In this document: piece by piece, positions 1 to 9,707 of the stretch
Position numbering within the stretch: the first letter of the stretch is position 1
Layout of the letters: the number at the start of each line of letters is the position of its first letter
Origin: Vibrio kanaloae
Lineage (GTDB): Bacteria > Pseudomonadota > Gammaproteobacteria > Enterobacterales > Vibrionaceae
DNA: 64,000 bases
Direction of reading: 5' to 3'
Assembly: GCF_024347535.1 (NCBI RefSeq)
Contig: NZ_AP025497.1
Coordinates: 682,001-746,000 of the forward strand
The notes under the pieces: generated by a model
What the model saw: the letters and a program-made list of their open reading frames with translations, nothing else
Told to the model about the DNA's origin: nothing
Database searches by the model: none
Position numbers and translations under genes: made by a program

Positions 1-6
1 GGATGT

Positions 7-936
7 ATGGCTGATTTTAACTGGAAAGGTATTGACCTTAACCTGCTGATTGCACTGCAGGCATTGCATAAAACCAACAGTGTAAGCAAGGCTGCGGAGC
101 GTTGTTACGTTAGCCAGTCTGCAATGAGTCATAGTCTACAAAGATTACGAAAGCTGTTTGATGACCCTTTGTTTGAACGTGTTGGAAGTAGGATGGAAGC
201 GACTGAGCGAGCCATTGAATTATCAAGCACCGTCGATGTGTTGCTTAAGACTATTCAATCTGAGGTTCTGTTGTCTAAAAGGTTCGAAGTTGATAGTTAT
301 AAAGGCAGTTGGAAAATAGGGCTTACCGATTACGCGGAACAGATGTTCGGTCCAATGATCTTCGATTTTATTAAGCAAGCTTCGCCACGCTCTCAAGTCG
401 CATTTTTTAACGTTAATCGAACCAATTATCAGCAGGTGTTTGAAGAGTCTAAGCTAGATATTGCGATAGGCTGTTTTGGTGAAGCACCTAAATTGTATGG
501 CACTGAACTTCTCTACACCGAGCAACATGTCTGCTTGCTAGATGAATCTGTTTTGGATGTTGAACAGCCTATATCACTGCAATCATTTGTTTCTGTGGAG
601 CACGCTTTAGTGTCTTCTAACGGATCGCTAAAAACGGCGGTTGATACCAAGTTGGCCGAATTGGGTTACACAAGAAAAGTGGCAATTGCATCGAGTAACT
701 TTTTAACAGTAAAGCGATTGATTAGTGGAAGAAAGCTATTGTGTATTGTGCCTAAATTAGTCGCTAGAAATGCCCCTGATGTTGATAGCTCACTGATAGC
801 AATCGCTCCGCCGATAGATGTCCCAGATTTCGATATCCAGCTTGTTTACCGTAAGGGAAAAGAATTAGACGATAAGCACACTCACTTAAGAAAAGTAATC
901 ACCCAAGCGGTTGAAATTGTTATTGCTGACAAATGA
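7..936 (+). CDS. LysR-family transcriptional regulator
   Basis: A 309-residue protein with the two-domain plan of LysR regulators. An N-terminal winged helix-turn-helix lies at about residues 9-68 (LNLLIALQAL, then SKAAERCYVSQSAMSHSLQRL), and a periplasmic-binding-protein-like effector domain fills the rest. The length is normal for the family. The N-terminal wording (DLNLLIALQAL) resembles the LeuO/NodD-like branch. The start is the ATG at 7, six bases from the window edge, so its promoter is not visible. The next gene on this strand is 1 kb away, so no target can be inferred from position. Family assignment is firm; effector and regulon are unknown. Confidence 0.9.
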   Translation: MADFNWKGIDLNLLIALQALHKTNSVSKAAERCYVSQSAMSHSLQRLRKLFDDPLFERVGSRMEATERAIELSSTVDVLLKTIQSEVLLSKRFEVDSYKGSWKIGLTDYAEQMFGPMIFDFIKQASPRSQVAFFNVNRTNYQQVFEESKLDIAIGCFGEAPKLYGTELLYTEQHVCLLDESVLDVEQPISLQSFVSVEHALVSSNGSLKTAVDTKLAELGYTRKVAIASSNFLTVKRLISGRKLLCIVPKLVARNAPDVDSSLIAIAPPIDVPDFDIQLVYRKGKELDDKHTHLRKVITQAVEIVIADK

Positions 937-1945
937 TTGATGATGAGTTCTTTCTGATCAGGTAGCACTATTAAGTGCCAAAGCGCATCTTGGGTACTCA
1001 ATGCCCACAAAGACAATTATGCCACGTTCAGTGAGATCTGCGCTTTTCATGTCTTACCTTTGCATTAAAGGGAGGTATAAGTCTTGGTCATTGAAGTGGC
1101 TAATCTCCCAAGGTGAAGTAGCAGACTGTAGCTAAGATCTCTAAGTAGGTGTATATATTGTACCGAACTTCATGAGGCACAAAATAATTAACAATTAGCG
1201 TTACCGGAGCCGTGAACCCAACATAATATAAAATCAGTTTGTTTCTTCTAAACTTATGAAGTAAAGCAACAATAAGTTTGATTGTTCTTTGTGAGGAGCG
1301 GGTTATGCGGTTGTCGTCTCTGAATCCATGTTACCCCTCATCAAGATTTCCTATCATGATTAAAGGTTAGTTCATTTGGACTGGTTTTCTACTTTAGGCT
1401 CATTTGCTATTACAAAAATAAACGAAATAATTCCTTCCATTTTTCACAATCCGACTATACTTAGATTACGACTCAAAGCAGTCGTAGATAATAGGCTTTT
1501 TGATTTACCGAAGTATAAAAAATGGTTTATATCTGATAGGTATAGATAAAAACTCTACCAGGCTAAACGGACTTAGTTGGTCTTAAAGCGCTAGATCCCC
1601 CTAGCGCTTTTTCTTTTCTGTTTGACTCTGGTGACTGACCTTTGATTAACGATCTTCTGTGACCGATATATATTCAGCTTATCTACTTATAATAAGACGT
1701 TGCTAGGCCTGTTTCCGCTTCTTCCGAATGCTCACCACAAATCAGCGAAGCGATCAATGAGGTTAGAAATTCAAGTCTAAAAACGATTAGCGACATGAAT
1801 TCTTCCAAGCTATTTTAGCGACCTAACCCCTATGTGAAGACTAATTACTCTGTTAGGAAATAAAGTTCTGTACAAATACTTTATGTGAATTTATATTCAA
1901 ATTTAATTTATATTTATTCTTTTATTTTAGGGTTAAGGTGTACCT
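937..1945. other. 1-kb intergenic region with an orphan terminator
   Basis: No convincing protein gene of normal size is seen. A 21-codon reading frame at 1305-1370 has a good Shine-Dalgarno (GAGGAGCG) but no recognisable product. A strong stem-loop followed by a T-rich run lies at 1585-1615, too far from the LysR stop to be its obvious terminator. A TATACT box at 1456-1461 could begin a transcript of about 150 nt ending there. The antiporter's Shine-Dalgarno (AAGGTG) closes the region. Confidence 0.4.
1585..1615 (+). terminator. Rho-independent terminator-like hairpin, orphan
   Basis: AAAGCGCTAG and CTAGCGCTTT form a perfect 10-bp stem (1585-1594 with 1601-1610) around a short C-rich loop, followed by TTCTTTT. 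It lies 650 bases after the LysR gene and 330 before the antiporter gene, so it may end an unannotated small RNA. Confidence 0.7.
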
Positions 1946-3496
1946 ATGGAACAGACAGATATCACGTCACTCATCCCCATTGTGATTACTTTGGTGTTGT
2001 CGTTGGCGACAAGGAATGTGGTGATTGGCCTTTTTGCTGGCGTGCTAAGTGGTGTTGCGATGCTGACTGGCATGTTTAGCGAACTCAATCCGCTTGATAC
2101 GTTTGGTACCATGGTCAAAGGTTACCTAGTCCCCCAACTTACTGACAGCTACAACGCTGGTGTGATCATGCTGTTGGTGTTCATCGGTGGCTTTGTTGCT
2201 CTGATGGAGAAGTCAGGTGGTGGCGTTGCGTTTGCAAAGCGAGTGACTCAGTGGGTAAGCAATAAATGCCAAGCTCAATTGTCAGCATGGTTGGGTGGAA
2301 TCGTTATATTTTTCTCTGACTTAGGCACCCCTTTAATCGTTGGCCCTGTTTTTCGTCCCCTTTTCGATAAACTGAAACTTTCTAGACAGAAGCTAGCATT
2401 CATTATCGACTCAACCTCGTCGCCAGTTGCCATCCTTATTCCTTTCATTGGGTGGGGCGTTTACATCATGAGCCTGATCCAAAAAGAGTTTACGGCGTTG
2501 AATGTCAACATGTCCGATTGGGATGCGTTCATCGGTGCAATTCCTTTTCAGTTCTACGCATTCCTCGCGATTTTCATCGTTCCGCTCGTGTCCGTTAAAG
2601 GTTTAGACTTTGGGCCAATGGCAAAAGCTGAGCGTGATTGCCAAGCGGGAATTAACTCTGGCGTGATTAACGAATCACTAAATCCGTTCTCGCATAAAAA
2701 TGCAACAGCATCTTTTGTCTGGGCACCATTGTTAGTGATGCTGGTGGTGTTGTGTGCCATGTTGGTTCCACAAGGCTTCCCGTTCCAAAAGGTCGCGGGT
2801 TCATCGTTCAGAGCAGCTTTATCATCGGCTTACTTCTTTGCCGCGATCACCTTGATTTCACTCATGGCTTACTACGGAGTAAGAAAGCTATCTGATGGTG
2901 TTTCAGTGTACTTAAAAGGTATGGGAAACATGATGCCAGTGGCGATCATTTTGGTATTGGCTTGGGCGTTAAGTACAGTCGGTAAAGAGTTGGGTGCAGC
3001 GGCTTATATTGCCGAGCAAGCACAGAGTGGTTTCCCTTATTGGCTAGTGCCTGCGGTCGCTTTTTTGTTGTCGGCCATTATTTCATTTGCTACCGGTTCG
3101 TCGTGGGGAACCTTCGCGATAATGATGCCATTGGTTATTCCAACCGCGATTGCGATTGATGCACCACTACTCGTCGCAATTGGCGCAGTGTTGTCTGGTG
3201 GTTTGTTTGGTGACCATTGCTCACCGATCTCTGAAACAACGATTCTTTCTTCAACAGGGGCAGGGTGTGATCAGTTTGAACACTTTAAGACACAGCTTCC
3301 TTATGCGTTGATGAACGGTTCTATTGCTCTGATTAGTTTTGTAGTGGCAGGCTTTACGGGAAGTGCACTGGTTGTGTTGGGTGCTCTTGTTGTTCAGTTG
3401 CTTGTGGTGACACTGCTAGCCAAGCGTGATGCGAGTAAAAACGCTTCTTCAGAAGTTCAACCTCAAGTCTCTGATTCTAAAATACAACAAGCGTAA
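1946..3496 (+). CDS. NhaC-family Na+/H+ antiporter
   Basis: A 516-residue, highly hydrophobic inner-membrane protein with about 11-12 predicted membrane segments. Features typical of the NhaC/YuiF group are visible: an N-terminal hydrophobic pair, the LGTPLIVGPVF region near residue 130, and the late FATGSSWGTFAIMMPL and GGLFGDHCSPISETT segments, where polar and acidic residues sit inside membrane spans. The family exchanges Na+ for H+; some members exchange organic acids such as malate and lactate, so the substrate is not certain. The start is the ATG at 1946 behind AAGGTG. It appears monocistronic. Confidence 0.85.
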   Translation: MEQTDITSLIPIVITLVLSLATRNVVIGLFAGVLSGVAMLTGMFSELNPLDTFGTMVKGYLVPQLTDSYNAGVIMLLVFIGGFVALMEKSGGGVAFAKRVTQWVSNKCQAQLSAWLGGIVIFFSDLGTPLIVGPVFRPLFDKLKLSRQKLAFIIDSTSSPVAILIPFIGWGVYIMSLIQKEFTALNVNMSDWDAFIGAIPFQFYAFLAIFIVPLVSVKGLDFGPMAKAERDCQAGINSGVINESLNPFSHKNATASFVWAPLLVMLVVLCAMLVPQGFPFQKVAGSSFRAALSSAYFFAAITLISLMAYYGVRKLSDGVSVYLKGMGNMMPVAIILVLAWALSTVGKELGAAAYIAEQAQSGFPYWLVPAVAFLLSAIISFATGSSWGTFAIMMPLVIPTAIAIDAPLLVAIGAVLSGGLFGDHCSPISETTILSSTGAGCDQFEHFKTQLPYALMNGSIALISFVVAGFTGSALVVLGALVVQLLVVTLLAKRDASKNASSEVQPQVSDSKIQQA

Positions 3497-3870
3497 TTTA
3501 AGATTACAAACGAGGGATGAGGTTTAATGAATAGATACGGGATGCGAGTAAACGAGTAACGAAAAGCTTGCTCTCTATCTATTGTTCTTCATTTTATAAC
3601 CTGCATCTCACTTACTTCAGTCTAAACATCTTCTCCGCATTCCGAATCTCGTTTACTCGTACCTAAACAAACAAGCGCGATAGAGATCCTATTAATTGAT
3701 AATTTCAATGAATCAATATGTTCACCATAAAATCAATTCTCCATAAGATCATTTGTACAATCTTAGTTTTCGATAACTGGATTACCTAGTCGTACGGTTT
3801 ATAGATTAAAATTTTATGATAATTTTTATCGTTTTTTTTTAATTAACCACTTTAATAAGGTAAATTCGTA
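3497..3870. other. Intergenic region with a long hairpin
   Basis: No gene is seen. It contains inverted copies of GAGTAAACGAG (3546-3556) and CTCGTTTACTC (3648-3658), listed separately, and an AT-rich stretch with a T10 run just before the acetate-transporter start. Confidence 0.5.
3546..3658. repeat. Inverted repeat, REP/MITE-like
   Basis: Perfect 11-base arms GAGTAAACGAG (3546-3556) and CTCGTTTACTC (3648-3658) enclose about 90 bases. The surrounding CGGGATGCGAG and CGCATTCCGAATCTCG are partly complementary too. The layout resembles intergenic palindromic repeats found in many copies in Vibrio genomes, but copy number cannot be judged from one window. Confidence 0.5.
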
Positions 3871-4464
3871 ATGTCGACCAAACTAGCTAACCCAGCGCCA
3901 TTAGGCTTAATGGGTTTCGGTATGACCACTATTCTTCTTAATATCCATAATGCAGGTTTTTTCCCAATCGATTCTATGATTCTTGCAATGGGTATTTTTT
4001 ACGGTGGTTTGAGCCAAGTTATCGTGGGCACTATGTGTTTCAAACGTGGTGATACGTTCGGTACGACTGCATTTACTTCATATGGCCTATTTTGGTTATC
4101 TCTAGTTGGTTTGATCGTAATGCCTTACATGGGCCTACCAGCAAGCCCTGCTGCATTCATGGGTTGGTACCTACTTCTATGGGGCATCTTCACTGGCTTC
4201 ATGTTCATCGGTTCTCTATGCTACCCAGTAGCGAAGCAAGTAGTATTCGGTTCACTAACTATCTTGTTCTTCCTACTTGCCGCTCGTGATTTCACTGGTA
4301 GCGAACTCATCGGCACTATCGCTGGTTTTGAAGGTATCTTCTGTGGCGCTTCAGCTATCTACTTTGCAATGGCACAAGTAATCAACAACGAATACGGCCG
4401 CACAGTTCTGCCTATCGGTGAGAAGAAAGCACCTCAACTGGCAACACAAGAAATCGCTGCTTAA
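3871..4464 (+). CDS. Acetate uptake transporter, GPR1/FUN34/YaaH (SatP) family
   Basis: A 197-residue membrane protein with six predicted membrane segments. The family signature NPAPLGL is at residues 7-13, directly before the first segment. The length matches bacterial SatP (about 190 residues). Family members are proton-coupled acetate/succinate channels or transporters of the inner membrane. The start is the ATG at 3871, behind AAGGT. A strong terminator follows at 4523, so the gene is probably transcribed alone. The exact substrate (acetate, succinate, propionate) is not shown by the sequence. Confidence 0.88.
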   Translation: MSTKLANPAPLGLMGFGMTTILLNIHNAGFFPIDSMILAMGIFYGGLSQVIVGTMCFKRGDTFGTTAFTSYGLFWLSLVGLIVMPYMGLPASPAAFMGWYLLLWGIFTGFMFIGSLCYPVAKQVVFGSLTILFFLLAARDFTGSELIGTIAGFEGIFCGASAIYFAMAQVINNEYGRTVLPIGEKKAPQLATQEIAA

Positions 4465-4522
4465 TACTCTAACTCGGGAACAGTTAGTTTGTTATAAGCC
4501 GTTTATTGGTTATGAATAAAAC

Positions 4523-4557
4523 AAAAGGGGTTAGCCGAAATGGCTAACCCCTTTTTT
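4523..4557. terminator. Bidirectional terminator between satP-like and agcS-like genes
   Basis: AAAAGGGGTTAGCC (4523-4536) pairs with GGCTAACCCCTTTTTT (4542-4557). The stem is flanked by A-runs and T-runs on both sides, so it can serve both convergent genes. Confidence 0.9.
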
Positions 4558-4625
4558 ATGCGTTATTAATAGCGCGAGTTAAAGCGAACTATTTGCTAAA
4601 GCGATCCATTTGTTAAGGCACAAGC

Positions 4626-6173
4626 TTAAGCTGAAGGTTGCTCTACAGGTTTAGTGTCTGCAGCTTCAGCTTCAGGAGACTTACCTGTTTTACGCTTGTA
4701 CTTCTCTTCCCAGTAAGTCGCCCCTTTAATACCTAGTTTCACAGGGTTGAACGTGTACTCAGTGACGCCTTGTTTCTGTTGCTCTTCGTAATCAGCCAGT
4801 GCTTTAAGCGCAGGCTTAGACATGAAGAAGATAATCAGAATACCGACGATGTTTAACCATGCCATCAAGCCAACACCTACATCACCCATTGCCCATGCAA
4901 GGTTCGCTGTTTTTACTGTGCCATAGAAAACCGCAGTGATAAGAACAAGCTTAAGTACGAACATCATGCCAGGGATTTTGATGGTACGACGTAAGTAAGC
5001 AATGTTCGTTTCTGCGATGTAGTAGTAAGCAAGAATCGTTGTAAATGCGAAGAAGAACAGAGCAAATGCGATGAACGGCTTACCAACCCCTGGTAGAGCA
5101 CTTTCAATTGCAAGCTGTGTAAATACAGGACCATTCGCACCAATGTTGGCTGCTAAGTTCTGAACAAGGAATACACCTTCTGCACCGCCGTGAACGTTGT
5201 AAGCACCAGTGATGATGATCATAAACGCGGTTGCAGAACAGACTAGAAGTGTATCGATGTAGATAGAGAAGGATTGAACCAGACCTTGCTGAGCCGGGTG
5301 ATCAACACTTGCCGCCGCAGCCGCGTGAGGACCAGTACCTTGACCCGCTTCGTTTGAGTAAACACCACGCTTAACACCCCAACCAATTGCAGCACCGAAG
5401 CCCGCCATAGGTGTGAATGCATCACTAACTATCATAGAGAAAACAACCGGAACTTGGCCGATGTTCAGTAGGATGATAACGAACGCGATGATGATGTAAG
5501 CCAATGCCATGAATGGGACAACGATCTGCGTGAAGTTCGCAATACGTTTAACACCACCGAAGATGATGAAACCAAGAATGATAGCGACAACAGTACCAGT
5601 GAAAATTTTAGCGAAACTGAATGTACCGACAGCTGTTTCGATCATAGCACCTGAACCAAATGCAGCTTCTACAGCGTTACCGATACTGTTTGACTGAACA
5701 CCTGGAAGTAAAATACCACAAGCAAAAATAGTCGCGATTGCAAAGATCCATGCGTACCATTTCTGACCCATCGCTTTTTCGATGTAGTAAGCCGGGCCAC
5801 CACGGAACTGGCCTTCGTCTTCTTCTTTATAGATTTGCGCTAACGTAGATTCTGCGAAAGCAGTCGCGGCGCCAAAGAAGGCTACAACCCACATCCAGAA
5901 TACCGCACCTGGGCCACCGAAACCGATAGCAGCAGCAACACCTGCAATGTTACCTGTACCTACACGGCCAGATAGCGAAACAGCTAGAGCTTGGAAAGAT
6001 GAGATACCTTTGGTTGAACTTTTACCCGAAAGTAACAAGCGCCACATTTCAAAGAAGTGACGGATTTGTACAAATCGAGTCATGATGGAGTAGAACAAAC
6101 CAGCACCTAAACATAGGTAGATAAGTACTGGACTCCAGATTATTCCATTCAAAAAATCAACGAATGACTGCAT
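4626..6173 (-). CDS. Sodium:alanine/glycine symporter, AgcS family
   Basis: A 515-residue inner-membrane protein with about 11 membrane segments. Family landmarks include SLSGRVGTGNIAGVA near residue 70, AFFGAATAFAESTLAQIYKE near residue 105, and GWGVKRGVYSNEAGQGTGPH near residue 265. AgcS proteins import alanine or glycine with Na+. The C-terminus is a charged cytosolic tail rich in K, E and A. A related V. cholerae gene is controlled by a glycine riboswitch; I looked for that aptamer in the 330 bases upstream and did not see it. Confidence 0.92.
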   Translation of the reverse strand: MQSFVDFLNGIIWSPVLIYLCLGAGLFYSIMTRFVQIRHFFEMWRLLLSGKSSTKGISSFQALAVSLSGRVGTGNIAGVAAAIGFGGPGAVFWMWVVAFFGAATAFAESTLAQIYKEEDEGQFRGGPAYYIEKAMGQKWYAWIFAIATIFACGILLPGVQSNSIGNAVEAAFGSGAMIETAVGTFSFAKIFTGTVVAIILGFIIFGGVKRIANFTQIVVPFMALAYIIIAFVIILLNIGQVPVVFSMIVSDAFTPMAGFGAAIGWGVKRGVYSNEAGQGTGPHAAAAASVDHPAQQGLVQSFSIYIDTLLVCSATAFMIIITGAYNVHGGAEGVFLVQNLAANIGANGPVFTQLAIESALPGVGKPFIAFALFFFAFTTILAYYYIAETNIAYLRRTIKIPGMMFVLKLVLITAVFYGTVKTANLAWAMGDVGVGLMAWLNIVGILIIFFMSKPALKALADYEEQQKQGVTEYTFNPVKLGIKGATYWEEKYKRKTGKSPEAEAADTKPVEQPSA

Positions 6174-6500
6174 GAGTATTTTCCCTGTTAGTTTTACTTA
6201 TGATTGTTTTTCGAACAACACAATACTTCACTTGTAATGTAAGTGTTAAATTATTTAACTACGCAATAGAATTCTTGTGACATAAAGCAAGTTACAGGAG
6301 GCATTTGTTAACGCTTAGTGCTAGTTCGTAAATCGTTTTATTTAACCTCAAATGCAACTGATTGCTTTTTCTTTTGTTTGACTAAGTGCATAAATAATGA
6401 TTAAAACGAACAAGCAAAGTGCGGGGTAATAGCGGAAGGTTATTGACCTATGTGAGCCATCTGATCGTGAGTCAATATGGGGCCGTCAACCTACAAAGGG
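6174..6500. other. Intergenic region upstream of the agcS-like gene
   Basis: AT-rich sequence separating the minus-strand symporter gene from the downstream end of the plsC-like gene. It should hold the symporter promoter, but I see no clear -35/-10 pair, riboswitch or strong hairpin. Confidence 0.4.
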
Positions 6501-7268
6501 CTAGCGTGTATAAGAGCTATCTGAATCCAGATCTGGATTAGCTTGTGTTTCTAAATGCGCCACTTCTTCATCTAGCTGAGCTATTTTCTCAGCCATCAAT
6601 GCATGACAGCGATTGGCAAGCGCTTTAGCATCACTGAGCTTGTATTCAGTAACATCGATAGGTTCAAGCATCTCGGTGATCACAATGCCATTATTGGCTC
6701 GATTCAAGTCGATCTTATTGTGTGTGGTGCTGGTACACATTGGGGTGATAGGCACACCAGCTTCAATCGCCATTCGGAAAGCGCCTGTTTTGAATGGCAA
6801 TAATCCACGCCCTTTACTACGGGTTCCTTCAGGGTAAACCCAAACAGACAGATCTCTCTGATGAATCGCTTCCGTCACTTGCTTGATGGTATCGCGTGCT
6901 TTGGACTTGTCTTCGCGGTTAATCATGATGTTACCGGTGATCCAATACAGCAGACCAAAGAAAGGAACGTACAACAAATCGCGCTTGCCCAATGTCACCG
7001 TGCGAGGCCTTAACATTCCAGGGTCGGTCACAAAGTCCAATATGCTTTGGTGGTTAGATATGTAGACGCTGTTTTCTGGTGTTGGGGCATTGTCTAGGCC
7101 GCGCTGCACCAGTTTTACACCGATGATCTTTTGGAGTTGGTTGAACCAGCGACAGAAAACGTACACATGCTTGGGGTTCTTGGGGCTAAACAAGCAGTAA
7201 ACAAAAGCACATAGAGTGGTGAAAATAATAAACACCGTAGCCAAAATAATACGAAGAACAGCAAGCAC
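6501..7268 (-). CDS. plsC: 1-acyl-sn-glycerol-3-phosphate acyltransferase (PlsC type)
   Basis: A 255-residue protein with one N-terminal membrane segment (residues 1-26) and a PlsC-like acyltransferase domain. The catalytic NHx4D motif is at residues 72-78 (NHQSILD) and the substrate-binding EGTRS motif at 147-151. The enzyme acylates lysophosphatidic acid to phosphatidic acid at the inner membrane. Length and motifs fit gammaproteobacterial PlsC. It is flanked by large gaps and seems monocistronic. Vibrios can have several PlsC-like proteins, so this may not be the main one. Confidence 0.85.
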   Translation of the reverse strand: MLAVLRIILATVFIIFTTLCAFVYCLFSPKNPKHVYVFCRWFNQLQKIIGVKLVQRGLDNAPTPENSVYISNHQSILDFVTDPGMLRPRTVTLGKRDLLYVPFFGLLYWITGNIMINREDKSKARDTIKQVTEAIHQRDLSVWVYPEGTRSKGRGLLPFKTGAFRMAIEAGVPITPMCTSTTHNKIDLNRANNGIVITEMLEPIDVTEYKLSDAKALANRCHALMAEKIAQLDEEVAHLETQANPDLDSDSSYTR

Positions 7269-7465
7269 AATTCACTCCTTACTCACCGCAAGATGGCAGT
7301 GATTAAATAGTTTTAGATGCTTGAAGTTTTCACTCTATTTAACCGAATTGCAACAATTAACTGTGATAGGGGGCTATTTTTAGATCTTTATATAAAACAA
7401 GGACTAACAATGGGTGTTTGACACAGTTATCGAGCTTACACGTGTTCACCAGTAATGGCTGATGA

Positions 7466-8404
7466 TCACCAATACTGTTTATTTGGATCCGACTTTTCTA
7501 CCCATTCCGGATCTTGACGCGATTCTAAGTAGAGTTGTAGGCCGTTATAGGACATGAAAGCTGCAGGGCCGCCGAGGTGCTCGAAATAGTCAAAATACTC
7601 ATCTTCGAGAGCACAAAGGTGGGCTAAATCTTTAACCTTGTTAGCCAACGCCCACTGAATGGAAAATACAGGCGCTATTGAGCCTGAAATATTCACCTCT
7701 TCGACGTTTGGGTTAAACATTGAATTAGCTTGCTCAAGCAATATCTCTTCTTGTTCAGACTCTTGTTGTAACACCTCTTCGACGATCTCCGAGCGTTTGG
7801 TGTTAGAGACATTCTTATTCAGTTTAGCGATTCGCAGTGCGTAGATAAATCGGTTTGATGAAACAATGTCGACAAGCTGCGACAACAGCTCTTTGTCTAC
7901 GCCTGCTGCCTTGGTGAAATAGTCGATACACGAATTGATTGAGGCATAACGAGTACCGTCAAACTCAAAGCCACTGGTTTCGTCGTATACCTCAAGTGGG
8001 ATGTCATCAACCGACAAAGGCCAGCCTCTATAATCGACGCGTTGCTTGGCTATTTGATACATTTTCCACGCGCTGCGCCCAAACCCACCAAGCGTCGAAC
8101 CCGAGAAATCAGAATCAATAAGCTCTTGCTCCGTCCAATTTTCACCTATGCCTAAGTGCTTAGCGTATTTATCGATGAGTGCGTGTTTTATCTGATCGCG
8201 CACCGCCCAAATCGAAGTCAGATCTTTTGCATACCTAACACCCGCGCACTCATTACAAGCCGGCAGCACTATTGGTGAATGGCCAATCTTGGCAACAGCC
8301 TGCGCTGTCTTAGGAAATTCAACAAGGTTACTGGAAGGTTCACCACAAAACCAGCAGGTGTGGCGCAGGTTGAATGGGGTATCTATGTGCGAGTATGTGT
8401 TCAT
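7466..8404 (-). CDS. Uncharacterised protein with an N-terminal zinc-ribbon
   Basis: A 312-residue soluble protein that I do not recognise. Two Cys-x2-Cys knuckles (CWFCGEPSS at about residues 17-20 and CNECAGVRY at about 50-53) would bind one zinc ion, in the style of HNH-like or ribbon proteins. The middle is mostly helical and charged, with an E/Q-rich stretch near residues 205-220. No signal peptide or membrane segment is seen. The start at 8404 follows no strong Shine-Dalgarno. It stands alone between an acyltransferase gene and a pseudogene remnant. Possible roles (nuclease accessory, nucleic-acid binding) are guesses. Confidence 0.7.
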   Translation of the reverse strand: MNTYSHIDTPFNLRHTCWFCGEPSSNLVEFPKTAQAVAKIGHSPIVLPACNECAGVRYAKDLTSIWAVRDQIKHALIDKYAKHLGIGENWTEQELIDSDFSGSTLGGFGRSAWKMYQIAKQRVDYRGWPLSVDDIPLEVYDETSGFEFDGTRYASINSCIDYFTKAAGVDKELLSQLVDIVSSNRFIYALRIAKLNKNVSNTKRSEIVEEVLQQESEQEEILLEQANSMFNPNVEEVNISGSIAPVFSIQWALANKVKDLAHLCALEDEYFDYFEHLGGPAAFMSYNGLQLYLESRQDPEWVEKSDPNKQYW

Positions 8405-8669
8405 TAGTCTTTATCAGCTAGGCGCTTGAGGCGAGTTAATCATCTTCAAACAATTATCTCTGTTCGCACGTCAGCTTGCACCTTGTTTGTTTCACTTTTC
8501 TATGGAGTTTGATGTTAGGTGTTTCTCACTGGAATGGCTCGATAGAGATATGTTGATATAAAACAGCTACTAACGATGAATGTTGATGGAGGTGGCTGAA
8601 CTTATATGTGCCACTAGTAATCCGGTAGGGCCACTATTACTATGGTGTTAGTTTCCTTACTCCAATAAC

Positions 8670-8840
8670 ACATATGTCCTCATCGATTCCACTTATTTTG
8701 AACAGCAGTTCTTTTCTGAAGCGGCACTTTCTTTACCCAATATTCCACCCCACTGCCGAGACTTCGAAGAGGTGTTTGAAGCAATGGGTTTACAAGTACG
8801 TGGTGTAAAAAGCAGACTGTTGATTAGTGAGTGGCACTGA
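8670..8840 (+). pseudogene. Remnant of an unidentified gene (C-terminal part)
   Basis: An open frame without a usable start reads NTYVLIDSTYFEQQFF, then LPNIPPHCRDFEEVFEAM, and ends SRLLISEWH followed by TGA at 8838-8840. The composition looks like real protein rather than random sequence. There is no ATG or Shine-Dalgarno ahead of it, so it is probably the tail of a deleted gene. I cannot name the family. Confidence 0.4.
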
Positions 8841-8898
8841 TCATTAAGTGGGCTAGTTGTCCAAAATAGACCTCAATAAACTAATCATCGAGAACATA

Positions 8899-9627
8899 AT
8901 GAAATACATCGGAATTGATGGCTGCAAGGCGGGTTGGATCGCTTGGGTTGCCACTGGCAATGAGCCACCTACGTTTAAAGTGGTAAACACGCTCGATGAG
9001 CTGGTTGATGATCTTACGAAAGCAACAGCGTTAATCGACATGCCTATTGGCTTTAGCGATTCGCTCACTCCAGATAGATTATGCGACAAAGCAGCAAGAC
9101 GTTTCCTTACCAGCAAACGGGGCTCTTCGGTGTTTCCAGTACCGTGCCGAGAGGCGGTTTATCAAACCGATTACATTGCGGCGTGCTGTGCCAATGTGGA
9201 TCAGCTTGATAAGAAGTTTTCTAAACAGACTTGGGGGATTGTTCCGAAGATCCGCGAGCTTGATGAGCTAATTGAATCTCACTCAAGCCTTTCTATCAGG
9301 GAATCACATCCTGAGGTGGTGTTTGCAGCTTTGAAAGGCGAACCGCTGACGTTTTCCAAACGAACTCAAGAGGGCAAAGAGGAACGGCTTTCTATTATTC
9401 AGCAAGTTGCTCCTCAATGGTGTGAAGGCTTGGCGTTGGCCATTTCAAACACCAAGCGTAAAGACATGACGATAGACGATATCTATGATGCATTTGTATT
9501 GATGTTAGTTGCCTATTACGCTCCGCAATTATCGACCTTACCAGAGCCTTCTGATGTTGGTGGAGAAGCTGATGTCGACCAGAACGGACGGGTTCGAGAG
9601 ATTGTCTATTGGGACAAAACGCGCTAA
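8899..9627 (+). CDS. DUF429 family protein (predicted RNase H-like nuclease)
   Basis: A 242-residue protein starting MKYIGIDGCKAGW, the hallmark opening of the DUF429 family, whose fold is predicted to be RNase H-like. The early IGIDG aspartate and the later DMPIGF segment correspond to the acidic active-site positions proposed for the family. I chose the ATG at 8899 because the similarity begins exactly there; an upstream TTG at 8857 would add 14 unrelated residues. No biochemical role is established for the family. It is probably monocistronic. Confidence 0.8.
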   Translation: MKYIGIDGCKAGWIAWVATGNEPPTFKVVNTLDELVDDLTKATALIDMPIGFSDSLTPDRLCDKAARRFLTSKRGSSVFPVPCREAVYQTDYIAACCANVDQLDKKFSKQTWGIVPKIRELDELIESHSSLSIRESHPEVVFAALKGEPLTFSKRTQEGKEERLSIIQQVAPQWCEGLALAISNTKRKDMTIDDIYDAFVLMLVAYYAPQLSTLPEPSDVGGEADVDQNGRVREIVYWDKTR

Positions 9628-9707
9628 CAAAGCGTGCGCTCAACTTGGCTTAATATGTTATTTTCCAACTCTGCTACTTTCACTCTTACTATTTTTGAGT
9701 CTTTGAT

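Noticed and set aside
1305..1370. 21-codon frame with a good Shine-Dalgarno
   Set aside because: Too short and without any family or repeat feature to support it.
6174..6500. Glycine riboswitch ahead of the AgcS gene
   Set aside because: Known before a related V. cholerae gene, but no conserved aptamer blocks are visible here.
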